Positions 26,191-37,186 of a stretch of 64,000 bases of DNA are shown piece after piece. The notes below the pieces were generated by a model that saw only the letters and a list, made by a program, of their open reading frames with translations, was not told where the DNA came from and did not search any database. The translations under genes were made by a program, and so were the position numbers. How positions within the stretch are numbered: the stretch's first letter is position 1; the number at the start of each line of letters is the position of its first letter. This DNA is from Mariniphaga sp. (lineage in GTDB: Bacteria > Bacteroidota > Bacteroidia > Bacteroidales > Prolixibacteraceae): assembly GCA_024636975.1 (NCBI GenBank), contig JAGXGA010000060.1, forward strand, positions 1 to 64,000, in the 5' to 3' direction.

Positions 26191-26240
26191 TTCACAAATC
26201 AGGTTGCAACTTCCGGCTTTCAGGAAGGCACAGGACAAGA
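26191..26240 (-). repeat. Dispersed intergenic repeat, copy F (partial)
   Basis: Has the intact core AAATCAGGTTGCAACTTCCG and the following TTTCAGG, then diverges before the AGCGTTATATGA hairpin. A separate long inverted repeat (AAGGCACA at 26225, TGTGCCTT at 26313, with AAGAGGT/ACCTCTT inside) overlaps its end. Confidence 0.7.
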
Positions 26241-26401
26241 GGTAATTTTAATCTTATTCAACATTTTTAAAGGTAACTTATTGAAGTTGCAAGCAAATTT
26301 CGACCTCTTTTTTGTGCCTTATTTTTTGAAAATCCTATTACTTGTGTGGAAACTTTTTAAAATTCAAGTTGTTTGATTATTAGGCTATTTATTAATCTGC
26401 A

Positions 26402-27039
26402 ATGAGTTCACAATCCATTATAGAAAGAGAAACGGAATTAAATATTTTACAATCAGCTATAGATAATATTACTGCCAGGTATCCCTTGTACTTCTTTATT
26501 TCAGGTAGTTCAGGAATTGGGAAATCTACTCTAGTCGAAAATATAAAGATTCCAAAAGCGATTAACAAAATAACCACATCGGTTTTTGATTTGGGGCTTC
26601 CCGAGTATAGCGTTTTGAATAACAGCCAATCCAGGATTGTTTTCGAAGTAAAACCAAAAACGGGAAAGGGAAGAATGATTTTACACCCTGGAAGGAATGG
26701 TACATTGTACCTAAAGGAGAATATATCAACAAACCAATTGTTGTATTAACTGACAGGTTCACAATCAGTGCCGGAGAACGAGCTGTTATGGCATTTAAAA
26801 CGTTACCGTACGTAACCGTTCTGGGCGATACAACCAATGGAGCCCATGGTACTATGATAGGAAGAGAACTGGCAAACGGCTGGTTTTACTCACTCGTTCC
26901 CCAAGAAGTTGAACTATCCGATGGAAAATCTTATGAAGGTATTGGATTAGCTCCGGATATTTATATTCAAAATACACCTGCAGAGATTTTAGCAGGTTCC
27001 GATAAAGTGTTGGAACTGGCGATAGATAAGTTGAAATGA
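26402..27039 (+). pseudogene. Chimeric relic: AAA-ATPase start fused to S41 peptidase end
   Basis: The first 45 codons read like an AAA/ORC-type ATPase start (IERETELNILQSAIDNITA, P-loop FISGSSGIGKSTLVEN). After an unassigned bridge, from about 26670 and in a second frame, the DNA encodes the C-terminal part of an S41 tail-specific protease: DFTPWKEWYIVPKGEY, VVLTDRFTISAGERAVMAF with the nucleophile-type Ser, and VELSDGKSYEGIGLAPDI. Neither part is complete and the frame breaks between them. A rearrangement scar next to the defence-like operon. Confidence 0.7.
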
Positions 27040-27140
27040 TGATGAAATAAGGAAAAAACAAAACGGGTAACAATTATCCATCGATGACAGGTCAATTTTA
27101 ACTCTTCTATTTATAGATGTTTGGGGGCAGTTTTTATTTT

Positions 27141-30100
27141 TCAACAATCAGTGCAACATACATCGGGTACTTTGGTTAAACGTGAAGTTCGTAAAATACG
27201 GTGGTGCCCTAACTCATCGCTTACCGGACTTGGTTTTTGCGGAATGTCGGCAGTAAAAGAGGACGACCTTGAACGAAATCTTTTATTGTACTCCTTGTAA
27301 AATGTTTTTTTCTGGTCGTCGCTCACCAGATTGGTTGCGGATTGGGCCACCTGTGGCTGATTTAACCCTGTCATGTGTTCAAAAATATTGTTTATTTGCG
27401 GAAGTGTTTCAACCACAACTATACTTAATGAAGCATCTATTGGTAACCCGTAAACCGAAAGCAACTGAGATACTTCTTTGTTGCTCCAGAACGTAGTCCC
27501 GTATTTTGTCGAGCTTTTATTTTTCTTTGTAAAATCAACAAGTTTAAAAAAAGTGCCGGTTTGTGAAACTGTTGTTTGCCCTTTTAGTGTTTTTACGGTT
27601 ATTTTATTGAGCAATTGCAGTTGATCGCTGGTATATTTTTCAAACACATTGACCTCTTTTTCTCTCTCTATCTGCACCCTCCAGTCGAGTGGACGGTCAT
27701 CCAGCAAAATGTTCCGGTAGTCGTTATTGTCGGCCTGTATTACCTGGGCATACAACAATGCCCACAATTCAGTCCGGGGAGGATTTGCTGTAACATTCTT
27801 GCCTTTGTGAACTGCAACGGCGTACGGTGCAGTTACCCACAGTTTGTCGTTATCCCGGTTAGGCATACAGGTGAGCGCCGGTGCAGGGTGTTGAATGCCC
27901 TGTGATTTCAACCTTCTTCCGAAACGGCCCTGCGCCGTTGTCCAGACTTTTTCAGGTTTTTCATCTGGAATCACAGGTGGACGCTCAAAATGCCCGACTC
28001 TGAATTCATACGTAAAAAAACCAAACATTTCATCGCTGTTTGCATGCAAACCGGGAGGTAAAGGAAGAATGTAGTGTACATCACTTGAGGTACTTTTAAC
28101 CATCGGTTGCATGGCATTCAGTCCTGCCAGATCATTGGACGAAGCCGGTGAAATAATCCGGATCAGCTCCGGATCTATTGGCAACGGGGGTTCCTGCGGG
28201 CCAACCAAAAGCGAAGGATGGTTATTGCTTATTAATTGATCGGGCACATTGGCCAGTACTCTTGCAAAATAGATGTCCTGAGGATCTTCTACAGGTTCAG
28301 CAAATTCAATCCACAGGAAACGCTTGCGCGATTCTGAATTTTCATATTTTTCATCCCGTTTATATGGAGAAAGCGCAAACCCGGCAGAAACAATTTTTGG
28401 AACCTGGGCAGGCGGTGTGGTAATGGGAAGTGTTAATTCCAGAGTTTCCGGTTCATCACTTTCAGTTGCATGGCCGGGCTTATACCGGGGTTCGAGTGTG
28501 TATGCCAGATCAATAGTATCAGGGAATGACGTAATACCGTTCTGTGGATCTTTTTTGGGCTCCACAGCATCGACAAACACAATCTGTGTTGAATTGCGTT
28601 GCGGATTGTCCAGCGATTCAAACGAAGCCGTCCGGATCATTTTTATACGACCTGCCTCTGCATTTTCTTCTTCGGGTTGGGCATCATGAGTAAAACCTTT
28701 GGTACGTTTTACAACAAAACTATCTGTTTCCAGAGCATCCCACATCCAGTCCCTGTCTAATTCGAGATTAATGCAGCATAACCAGTGATTAAACAAATCG
28801 GTTTTTGATGCAAATGTGATGGACGATCCGTCGGGAGCCAGTGTGTGGCGTATCCGGCTGGAACATCCAAATACAACCCGCTTGCCTTTCCGGGCATATA
28901 AGGTCAAACCGTTACTTTCGAGGTTCAACTGGTCGGCCAGTTGTTGTACATTGCTGTTTTGAGCCACATTTTCATTGCCAAAAAATAAAGTAGTCAGTTT
29001 GCCGTCAAAAACAGTTGCAGCATCAGGCCGCATATACAAAGCCTGGATGTTTGGAACTCCGGGGGTAAGTGCCAGCAAACCTGTTTCATCATTCGATGCT
29101 TTGTATAATGTTACAACAAAAGGCTCGCCGTATCTCACATCCATCGTTTTGTTCGCTTCATCAATGACGCCATAATACGCGCTAGTATCACTTTCGTCGT
29201 CTTTGTCTTCACAAACCGCCCTGATGGTAAGACGTGCAGTTCTGGCTGTGGGCAACACCAGTTGCGTGAGGTTATCAATATCATCAGTAAGGCCTAAATC
29301 CTGTACCAGGTTAATTTCCGCCTCCACATTCAATACTTTGTCAGGGCCTTCAATATCCTTGTATTCAATCGGAATATTTAATGTGGCTTCATAGTTATCG
29401 TCATTGTCGTTTATATCTGGAAAAAAACGCCTTGTTGTGTATAAATGCACATAATCATCTTTCCCGTTTAAGCTGGCCAGTTTGTCAAGCTTTAACGATT
29501 CAATTTCAACAATTATCTCCACCTGGTTAACGTCAGGATCGGCAATTCCAAGGCCAACCCGGTGTTCGGCATTGTGACTGTGGTCAGCATTATTTACATC
29601 CAGACTTAAATTTGACTGGTTCAGGAGGCGTTGAACAGGGTCGCTGTATTTACCGGTGTAAGCGACAGCCGGATATCCCAGTTTTGGTCTTCTGATGTTA
29701 AGTTCGTTTAATTCTGAGGGGCCATCCGTACCTATTACAGGATGTAATTCTCCTGTTTGAGCTTCCGGAACAGATTCTATTTCCTGAATTCGCGGCTGAA
29801 TGGGTGCGATGAATCTTTTAAACTGACAAGTTGCAATATCGGAAGGGGTCTCATTCACCGGGTTGCGCTCAATATCAGGTGCACCCCCGCTGATGTCCTG
29901 CATGCGAATCCTGAACTGGTATGTTTTACCATAACGAAGTTGTGAATTGACAGGTCCCCCATTATACATCTGGTTGAGATTGTTTTTAGCGCCTCCGGTT
30001 ACGCCGGTTCCGGTACTTACCGGATTTCCATCCCCGTCGGTGGCAGACTGTCCGTCGGGGTCGGCATCAACATTTACATTGGTCGTTTGATATACTGTGG

Positions 30101-31472
30101 CTGCATCTTCATCGGGCAAAACCATACTATGGCCATTCCAGTTTGCAAAATACATGGGCAGCCAGTAAGGTTGCATTTGTCCGGTAACCTGTTCAGTCCC
30201 ATCCAACTGAAGAGGATAAACCTGGTAAGGCAATTCTCCTTCAAAATCACCCAACGTAATAAAATCATTTGGCGAAGCGGGGTTTTTGGAAAGGGTTAAT
30301 GGCAATTTGTTACTGACCAGGTTTAATGATTCCCACGTATTCTCAGGTTCAGCAGCATCGGATGTTTCGCGAACATCGATAACGTAGCCAAATACACCAA
30401 TAGGCGCATCGAGCCGCTTTTCCGAACTTGTTACGGAAGAATCGATCATTAACTGGCGCATGTACCAGGTAAGGATTTGTTCATCATCCCAGCCCAAACT
30501 GATGCCGACATCTTTAACCGGATAGGACCCGTCTGCTTCCTCCACCAAAGGATCGCGGTGCGGGGGTTGATGACAATGCACAATCTTGGCAAAACCATCG
30601 TCATATTCGGCAGTTTCTATAAATACTTTGTCGTAATTCCCGTCATGAATGTTCAAAACCGGGTACAACAACGGAGCAAAAATATGTCTTGGCTCATCCG
30701 GTTTCAACACCGGAATCTTTGCAGCGTATCTTTTTATAAACGTATCATCGGCTGCCATTTGCGGACTGAAACTGCTTCCATCAGCCAGATCGATGTATAA
30801 AAATCCGCCATCCGGGAATGTGTCTTCCCCGATCGGCAGGCTTGTGGAATAAATAAATCCTGCTGCCCTGGCCAGTAGTGGTTGTCTTAAAATATGGGCA
30901 AAAACTTTTCCCCAACTGATGATATCGCTGCTTTTTTTAAAACCCTGATGAAATCTGGCAGCTTTTACTGCACAATGATAACGGTCGTCAGTAAATGCAT
31001 TTTTAGTCCTCAACGCCTGAAAACCTGTGGCTTTCAGGTATGTTCTTGGAATATGTTTGTAAACACTGCGCTCAATTGGCCTTGCTTCCTGAAATTGCCG
31101 TTCTTTGGGTATATTTTGTAGGCTATTATTGGAATTCTCCATATTGAGATTAAAAATCTGCAGGTGATTTGCCATTGCTTCAAATATTTCCCGCGGATTT
31201 GCAGGTGGAGCTGTTTCTAATGAAATTGCTTCACTTAATGGTTTAGGTTGCGGCAAAGGATTGGCACCAAAGCCTTTTATGAGTTGGGCGCCAAAGGAAA
31301 AATCTGCATCGGCAAACGCTTCCCCTGCATTAGGAATCTGGGGCTCTTCGCCTACAATAATAGGATTGAGCGGATTGTGGTCGCGTGGCAAGACAACTAT
31401 GTTTATCTGCAATTCATTTCCATCAAAAAACTGAGGAAATGTCATTATTGATAATCTTTGATTTGGATTCAT
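27141..31472 (-). CDS. Giant cluster protein, 1443 aa, unknown function
   Basis: Cytosolic by sequence (no signal peptide or membrane span). Mostly beta-rich with Pro-rich linkers. Segments that feel conserved well beyond Bacteroidota are VWTTAQGRFGRRLKSQGIQH, PRTELWALLYAQVIQADN and NILLDDRPLDW near residues 1210-1310; I recall similar strings in actinobacterial and cyanobacterial hypothetical proteins but know no function. It ends with a Cys pair (VCCTDC). Last gene of the minus arm, 12 bp after the 1842-residue gene, so co-transcribed. The middle region (GKTYQFRIRMQDISGG) resembles Ig/fibronectin-like modules. Confidence 0.75.
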   Translation of the reverse strand: MNPNQRLSIMTFPQFFDGNELQINIVVLPRDHNPLNPIIVGEEPQIPNAGEAFADADFSFGAQLIKGFGANPLPQPKPLSEAISLETAPPANPREIFEAMANHLQIFNLNMENSNNSLQNIPKERQFQEARPIERSVYKHIPRTYLKATGFQALRTKNAFTDDRYHCAVKAARFHQGFKKSSDIISWGKVFAHILRQPLLARAAGFIYSTSLPIGEDTFPDGGFLYIDLADGSSFSPQMAADDTFIKRYAAKIPVLKPDEPRHIFAPLLYPVLNIHDGNYDKVFIETAEYDDGFAKIVHCHQPPHRDPLVEEADGSYPVKDVGISLGWDDEQILTWYMRQLMIDSSVTSSEKRLDAPIGVFGYVIDVRETSDAAEPENTWESLNLVSNKLPLTLSKNPASPNDFITLGDFEGELPYQVYPLQLDGTEQVTGQMQPYWLPMYFANWNGHSMVLPDEDAATVYQTTNVNVDADPDGQSATDGDGNPVSTGTGVTGGAKNNLNQMYNGGPVNSQLRYGKTYQFRIRMQDISGGAPDIERNPVNETPSDIATCQFKRFIAPIQPRIQEIESVPEAQTGELHPVIGTDGPSELNELNIRRPKLGYPAVAYTGKYSDPVQRLLNQSNLSLDVNNADHSHNAEHRVGLGIADPDVNQVEIIVEIESLKLDKLASLNGKDDYVHLYTTRRFFPDINDNDDNYEATLNIPIEYKDIEGPDKVLNVEAEINLVQDLGLTDDIDNLTQLVLPTARTARLTIRAVCEDKDDESDTSAYYGVIDEANKTMDVRYGEPFVVTLYKASNDETGLLALTPGVPNIQALYMRPDAATVFDGKLTTLFFGNENVAQNSNVQQLADQLNLESNGLTLYARKGKRVVFGCSSRIRHTLAPDGSSITFASKTDLFNHWLCCINLELDRDWMWDALETDSFVVKRTKGFTHDAQPEEENAEAGRIKMIRTASFESLDNPQRNSTQIVFVDAVEPKKDPQNGITSFPDTIDLAYTLEPRYKPGHATESDEPETLELTLPITTPPAQVPKIVSAGFALSPYKRDEKYENSESRKRFLWIEFAEPVEDPQDIYFARVLANVPDQLISNNHPSLLVGPQEPPLPIDPELIRIISPASSNDLAGLNAMQPMVKSTSSDVHYILPLPPGLHANSDEMFGFFTYEFRVGHFERPPVIPDEKPEKVWTTAQGRFGRRLKSQGIQHPAPALTCMPNRDNDKLWVTAPYAVAVHKGKNVTANPPRTELWALLYAQVIQADNNDYRNILLDDRPLDWRVQIEREKEVNVFEKYTSDQLQLLNKITVKTLKGQTTVSQTGTFFKLVDFTKKNKSSTKYGTTFWSNKEVSQLLSVYGLPIDASLSIVVVETLPQINNIFEHMTGLNQPQVAQSATNLVSDDQKKTFYKEYNKRFRSRSSSFTADIPQKPSPVSDELGHHRILRTSRLTKVPDVCCTDC

Positions 31473-31484
31473 AATTTTTGATTT

Positions 31485-34400
31485 TTATGCTATCTGACGT
31501 TGTTCCTGCCAGGATTCCGTAAAACTAATATTGATTATAAATGCAATGCTGATGTCGAGACCGAAGGTAACCTGGCACTGCAAATCAGTGCGTGAACCTC
31601 CGCTACCGATGGCCTTTTTGGAATAGGTTCCTTTTGCTTCAATACGAATAGTGATGGAGACAATGCCACCTAAAATCTCTGCATGGCCCTCAAACAATAA
31701 AAACGCCGAAACTTCCACTATGCCAGAAGCAATAAAAATTTCGGCCCCTACCACAAACGTCACGCTCACATTACCAGCAACGGGAAGTCCTACCACTATT
31801 TGAGCGCCGAATCCAAACTTCATCCTCAGGGATGGGCCTATCTTGGTATCTGCCGCAATATCAACATTGGCCTGCCCGATTGCATAAATCGTAGCTGCCG
31901 AAACTGAAACGCACATAACCGACAAACGGGCATAGAAACCTAAAACCCCGCCCGCGCTGGGCAACAGCTCATTGGCATCAGTCGTTACTTTTAAAGCAGC
32001 GTTAAAATAAGCACCTAATTTTAATCCTGCCTCAAGTTTAAAAGGTGTATTGGGGTCGTTATATACTGCATCGGGAAAAGGAAAACGTATAACGGGAATT
32101 TCCTTGGAAGCTTCAAATTTATACTCCCAGGTACCGGCTTTATTGCTCATGGCAAGCTTCAGCCCGTTTTGCACTGCTTCGCCATAATCGCCATCCTGAA
32201 GGCTTTGTAAAATTTCAAGCAGGTCAACCAGCGGCTGAAGTTCAGGTGCAAATGTCAGGTCCGGTTTCGGATAGGTTGCTTCCTTTCCGTTTTCTGAATC
32301 CCAGTTACCTCTGATGGTCATGAGCCGCTTAATACCGGCCAGATCGATTACCAGCCCAATGTTGTTCATTTTGCTTTTCCAGCTTTCTGCCACCGAGTTG
32401 ATATCAAAATCCAGCGATCCCGATTCCTCTACGTTTCCGTTCTTATCTTTTTTGGCGTATTCAATATAGATTCTGAAGTTGCCGTCGCCCACATCGATTA
32501 ATTCAAACTCGGTTGGCAGGTCAAAGGCCTCTTCAGGATTGTGCAGTAAATTAAGTCCCTGCTGTTTGACGTTATTGATGGTATCCTGAATATCCATCAA
32601 TTCAAACACATCTTTACCCAAATCCTGAAGATTGCTGGTGTCAAAAGGAAAACTTCCGTTCTTTTTCATTAGAATTGCTTCCCCCAGGGTATCCAGTGTT
32701 AAATCTTCTGCTTCACCAATATTTGGGAAAATTCCTTTGGAGTTGACAATACGAAAAGCATCGACAAAAAGCGGCGGGGTTTTGCTGAGTAGTTTTTTCG
32801 TACCTTTTTTAAAGGAAGGAGTCAGGAACAATGCTTTCTGTGTGTCGGTATTTTGCAGAAATCCGTAATTTATTGTATTGCTAACGGGCTGCCGGAGTAA
32901 CTCAACAGGCTCGGCTATACGGGTCAGAACACTTCCTGCCGGCTTGTCAATTTTTACTGTATTGCCGTCTTTCACCACTTTACCCTCCCTGATGACCGGA
33001 ATGCTTAAATTTTCCGGTACCGGGCTCACATCTCCGTTGGCCCGTTCGTGTCTGACCATTGTCCAGCTACCGTCTTTCGGAAGCAACACATTCCCTCTTC
33101 CGGCTACGCAGAAGGCGGGATCGGAACCATTGGCGGCAAATGAATTGTTGAAACCGAAATGGCTCAATCGCATTTTTTGAGTGCTTCCCACCAAGTCTGT
33201 TTCACAATCGATAGAACCGCCTATTGTACCCTGACGTGTTACCAAAAGTTGTAATGCTGTATTGTTCAGCGGAAAACCTTTCGGCCCGAGTTGAACAAAT
33301 CCCAAAATCCGTTTGGAGGGAACAAGCTTTTTCTCTCCGTCAGAAGTGGGTTTTGAAACCATTCCCGATAACACACCTTCCACCTCTACATCGGCATCGA
33401 AATAAACCGGCTGAAGTTCAATATCATAATTTTTCGGACTTGTTTCTTCCTTACCAAGATTATCAACGGAGTTTCCATCTTCGTTTGGAGCGTTGTCAAA
33501 TTTAACATTTTCTACAAATGGCTCCACTTCTGCCGTTTCAATTATGTTGCTTACGTTATACAAAGCCTTAACAAGCCCCGGATGAATTTCAAATTCAGCA
33601 GAACGCTCTTCAGAAATGAGCTGTGGCTCCGGGTTTTCAGGCGGGCCACCCGGAAAGTTCGGGTTGTCTTTATAAATGTAATACCTGAAATCAAATTTTC
33701 CGTCGCTTTCGGCACGCCAGCCGCTGTCGAAACGATACACGTAACCGCTGCTTACACGGAATAGTGTGATTGTACGCACCACTTTAATCGCCCAGGGATA
33801 CATAATACTTTTTACCTGAATAATTTCGTGCGAGCAGCGGCCCACAAATACATCAAATTTGGCCTGGCTGGTTTCAGCAATGGCCGCTTTGGTATTTAAC
33901 CAATTGCTGAACATACTTGCCCCGTAACCGCTCAAATCCATTCGGGTAACAGGTACACCGCGCTGCTTGAACAACTCGAAAGGATAATTGGTATCGTAAA
34001 AGAATTCCTGGTTGAAAATGCTGGTTACGCTGCCTCCGAGGGTGCTGTTTCCGGTGGCGTTTCCTGCCAGATCGAGAATATTATTGATCTGAACTGTTGT
34101 ACCCATAAACATTTCACTGTCGCCCTCACGAAGTGGCACTCCGGCATCCATTCTTAGCTGAAGTCCGGACTGCATATCGTTCTCAAAAGAAACTTTAACT
34201 TCGTTAAGGTCCCCACCCTCGCGTTTAACATTGTTGTACGCATACTTTTCGCTGAGAAGCGCGGCTGCCTTCATCCCAAAAGGAAGTGTAAAAAACGAAA
34301 AAGCCTTGAAATTACTGTCTGTGTCCCGTTTGTCCAGTAAAAATCCTGTAACCGGAAGTGGGGCTAAAGTTACTTTTTCAGTACTGTTGTTTAAAATATG

Positions 34401-37013
34401 GGTTGGCCCGCCATCATTCGGATAGTAGTTAAAACCGCCGGCCGGATCACCGGGAATCGGCCCATCTGGCGGGGGAGCAGGTGGCGACAGATTGATCACC
34501 GGTTCCCATGAAATCTGCGGTACGGTAAAGGCCTTTACATTTGCACCCGCACTCACCACGTCCATTCCATCAACCTGGACAGGAAAAAAGCCGGAAATGT
34601 TTTCTCCTGTTGTGGCATCGGTGCCGGTAGTTACCCTGAAATCTCTTCGGATAAGAAGGTCGAAACTGATACCGAACAGGTCGGCATTGGTACTCACATC
34701 CAAAAGTGCAAAGAGGTCGCGTTTGTACCGAAACGATTCCTTATCCCACTGTGAACCATAATCGGGCAAGGGTCGACGATGTGAAACAGCGGAAGATATC
34801 CTGGACACATTCCTTCCGGCAGAACTTGAAACGGTACTGACTTTGTCAGTGGAAACCTGACTTAACTTTTTCCCGCTGAGTGTTTTTGATAGACTAAGGC
34901 CTGCAAGCCGGGAAACAGAGATGTCTGTTTCAGCAAGTATTCCGGTATCAAAAGATGGCTTGACGACTACATTTTCTGAAGATTCTTCAGAAGGAGCCGG
35001 TTTAGGCCTTACCGGTACTTCAACATCTTCCGGCGAATCCGGTGAATCCAATGAAATACCTCCGAATTGGTTGTCCAGCGGGGCAAAATGAAATGAAACC
35101 TCTACCAGGTCATAGTTTTCTGTTTCATCAGGAGAGGAATTCCATGCCACACGGCAAACAAGCCATGCGGTTATTTCCTGCATGGAAATAGCTGCACCGC
35201 TTAAAGGCGAAGCTCCTGCTACTGCCCCTCTTAATTGCCTTCGCATAATGCCCAGATTGGCAGCATAGGGATCTGGCAGTGTCGGGATATATGCCAGAAG
35301 GCCAAAACTGAGAAAAAGAAATCCTTTTTCAATTTTGTCAAAATCTTCATTCAAATTCCCAAAAAGAAGGCAACCATTAGGTTGTGTAACTTTAAACAAG
35401 GCATTGGTGAGCGCCAGCGCCATTAGTTCAGGCACTAAAGCATCCTGGTTATTTATCTGCGCATCGTCAGGTATCAGGTTGTCATCAAATAAATAAACCA
35501 GCCTGTTAGTAGCATTGGCCGAAATCATTAACAATGAATTCAGTGAATGGATTGAAGGAGGCTCTCCGTTAACTTTTACCGGACGGTCAATCCGAAAATC
35601 GGCATCGGACCGGGTCATCAGTAACTCATTGCCGTTGGCATTGCTTAAATAGAAAAACGGTGCGTTACCAGGAAAACTGAGGTGTACAGTGGTGCCCTTT
35701 TCATTCTTTTCGTCTTTCCAGAGTTTCAACGACTGGCTTGCATGGGGATTTTCAGTGGAGAGATCGGCAATAAATATTTGTCCAGGCCCAACCAAAAAGC
35801 CCGGTGCATTTAACGAGAATCCTCCACCTTTTAAACCCACCCATTCATTGACAAGTCCTTTTTTGCACTGCACATACAATTCGCCTGTACCAGCTGCTGC
35901 TGTGGGTTTTGAAATATCGATAGAGGCAACAGGTAGTACCCAACCACTTTTTTGAACCTCCGCTTCTTTACCCAACTTATGAAATTCTGATTCATTACTC
36001 TGTATAACTATCTTTTGAGCGGATGATTTGTAAGGGAAAAATATCCGTCGTATCTGAGCATCATACATAACTTGCTGTGATTTTACCCACTCAAATCCCA
36101 ATTTCTGCCCATATAAATTCCATGATGCATTGCCTGCATTATCAATTGCCCTTCCATTTCCCGAGAAATGGAATTCAAGGGCTTCCGGTAACAGCAGTTG
36201 CGTTTCCCTGGCGTCTTTACCATAATTGCTTTTGGTTTCGGCATCTGAGATTTCCTGCTGGTCCAGGTTCAATTCAACCTTAACTGTTGTATTGGCCAGA
36301 ATAATTAGTTTATCATTGTTCTTTTGGGGAGATTTACTTAATGTAATTTTTCCCCCTTTAATGGTAAGCCCTGTGTAAGTTCCTTCAGGTGCATTGGGTG
36401 CCAAAAACCTGGAATTGATCCAAATGCTGCCTTTTACAAGTGAATAGGTTTGGGAAGGCCTTCCAATGACAGAAATGTTTCGATTACGAGCCATTCTATT
36501 CGCAGCCATTCTATTCGCAGCCACCTGGCCGCCTTGTTTTATTTTGAATAGAAGAACAGGATTTGCCACTCCCTGCATGTGCAAGCTGAGAAGTTTCTCA
36601 ATGAGGTAAAAATCATACCAAAACTGACGGCCGTCTTCGTTGTTAAAGGGTCCCAGACTATGGTCGACCTTGGATCCTATAGCCCATTCAGCAACGGAAC
36701 TGTGAAGCAAATGTTCCCGAACAGGAACCTCTCTGCGGAATACTTTATACCTGGGTTCTTCCCTTTTTTTTATACGGTTATTAACAATACTGCTGACGGA
36801 CTTTTTCCTAACATCAGAGATCGTCTCCTCTGAGAATAAATCTGACTTTTCAAAGGAAAATTCAACTTGCCGGGACCGGCTCAATTTTTCTTCAATAGCC
36901 GATTTTGATAACGACCTTTGTAGCTGGTTGATTTTTTTTTGATCTTCGGCAGTATCAATTCTCAAATGCCCAATAAGCCTGTTCAGGGCAATACTCATTT
37001 GCCGGGTTTCCAT
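31485..37013 (-). CDS. Giant cluster protein, 1842 aa, DUF6603-like C-terminus
   Basis: No signal peptide. The N-terminus is charged and helical (IDTAEDQKKINQLQRSLSK), followed by a long beta-rich body. Residues about 990-1110 contain MDLSGYGASMFSNWLNTKAA and MYPWAIKVVRTITLFRVSSG, strings I associate with large hypothetical proteins of several phyla. The last 200 residues are alternating hydrophobic strands (GAYFNAALKV, AQIVVGLPVAGNVSVTF, IAFIINISFTESW) that resemble the end of the DUF6603 protein in the opposite arm. An in-frame 18-bp tandem duplication near 36490-36530 gives AANRMAANRMA. Function unknown; a scaffold is plausible. Confidence 0.75.
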   Translation of the reverse strand: METRQMSIALNRLIGHLRIDTAEDQKKINQLQRSLSKSAIEEKLSRSRQVEFSFEKSDLFSEETISDVRKKSVSSIVNNRIKKREEPRYKVFRREVPVREHLLHSSVAEWAIGSKVDHSLGPFNNEDGRQFWYDFYLIEKLLSLHMQGVANPVLLFKIKQGGQVAANRMAANRMARNRNISVIGRPSQTYSLVKGSIWINSRFLAPNAPEGTYTGLTIKGGKITLSKSPQKNNDKLIILANTTVKVELNLDQQEISDAETKSNYGKDARETQLLLPEALEFHFSGNGRAIDNAGNASWNLYGQKLGFEWVKSQQVMYDAQIRRIFFPYKSSAQKIVIQSNESEFHKLGKEAEVQKSGWVLPVASIDISKPTAAAGTGELYVQCKKGLVNEWVGLKGGGFSLNAPGFLVGPGQIFIADLSTENPHASQSLKLWKDEKNEKGTTVHLSFPGNAPFFYLSNANGNELLMTRSDADFRIDRPVKVNGEPPSIHSLNSLLMISANATNRLVYLFDDNLIPDDAQINNQDALVPELMALALTNALFKVTQPNGCLLFGNLNEDFDKIEKGFLFLSFGLLAYIPTLPDPYAANLGIMRRQLRGAVAGASPLSGAAISMQEITAWLVCRVAWNSSPDETENYDLVEVSFHFAPLDNQFGGISLDSPDSPEDVEVPVRPKPAPSEESSENVVVKPSFDTGILAETDISVSRLAGLSLSKTLSGKKLSQVSTDKVSTVSSSAGRNVSRISSAVSHRRPLPDYGSQWDKESFRYKRDLFALLDVSTNADLFGISFDLLIRRDFRVTTGTDATTGENISGFFPVQVDGMDVVSAGANVKAFTVPQISWEPVINLSPPAPPPDGPIPGDPAGGFNYYPNDGGPTHILNNSTEKVTLAPLPVTGFLLDKRDTDSNFKAFSFFTLPFGMKAAALLSEKYAYNNVKREGGDLNEVKVSFENDMQSGLQLRMDAGVPLREGDSEMFMGTTVQINNILDLAGNATGNSTLGGSVTSIFNQEFFYDTNYPFELFKQRGVPVTRMDLSGYGASMFSNWLNTKAAIAETSQAKFDVFVGRCSHEIIQVKSIMYPWAIKVVRTITLFRVSSGYVYRFDSGWRAESDGKFDFRYYIYKDNPNFPGGPPENPEPQLISEERSAEFEIHPGLVKALYNVSNIIETAEVEPFVENVKFDNAPNEDGNSVDNLGKEETSPKNYDIELQPVYFDADVEVEGVLSGMVSKPTSDGEKKLVPSKRILGFVQLGPKGFPLNNTALQLLVTRQGTIGGSIDCETDLVGSTQKMRLSHFGFNNSFAANGSDPAFCVAGRGNVLLPKDGSWTMVRHERANGDVSPVPENLSIPVIREGKVVKDGNTVKIDKPAGSVLTRIAEPVELLRQPVSNTINYGFLQNTDTQKALFLTPSFKKGTKKLLSKTPPLFVDAFRIVNSKGIFPNIGEAEDLTLDTLGEAILMKKNGSFPFDTSNLQDLGKDVFELMDIQDTINNVKQQGLNLLHNPEEAFDLPTEFELIDVGDGNFRIYIEYAKKDKNGNVEESGSLDFDINSVAESWKSKMNNIGLVIDLAGIKRLMTIRGNWDSENGKEATYPKPDLTFAPELQPLVDLLEILQSLQDGDYGEAVQNGLKLAMSNKAGTWEYKFEASKEIPVIRFPFPDAVYNDPNTPFKLEAGLKLGAYFNAALKVTTDANELLPSAGGVLGFYARLSVMCVSVSAATIYAIGQANVDIAADTKIGPSLRMKFGFGAQIVVGLPVAGNVSVTFVVGAEIFIASGIVEVSAFLLFEGHAEILGGIVSITIRIEAKGTYSKKAIGSGGSRTDLQCQVTFGLDISIAFIINISFTESWQEQRQIA

Positions 37014-37186
37014 ATTTTTTGAATTAATGGTTGCGCAGACTGGTACATCACTTTCCGTTTAATATACTTGTGTAAATATGATGTACAATTTATATCTTCT
37101 GTAAATTCGTTTTACAATTTACAAAAAACGAGGGTTAGTTTTCAATTCCCATTTTTAGGTATTTTTTAGCGCGTTGTATTGAAAGT

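Noticed and set aside
36490-36530. 18-bp tandem duplication as a regulatory repeat
   Set aside because: It is in frame within the 1842-residue protein (AANRM repeated) and is best read as a small coding expansion.
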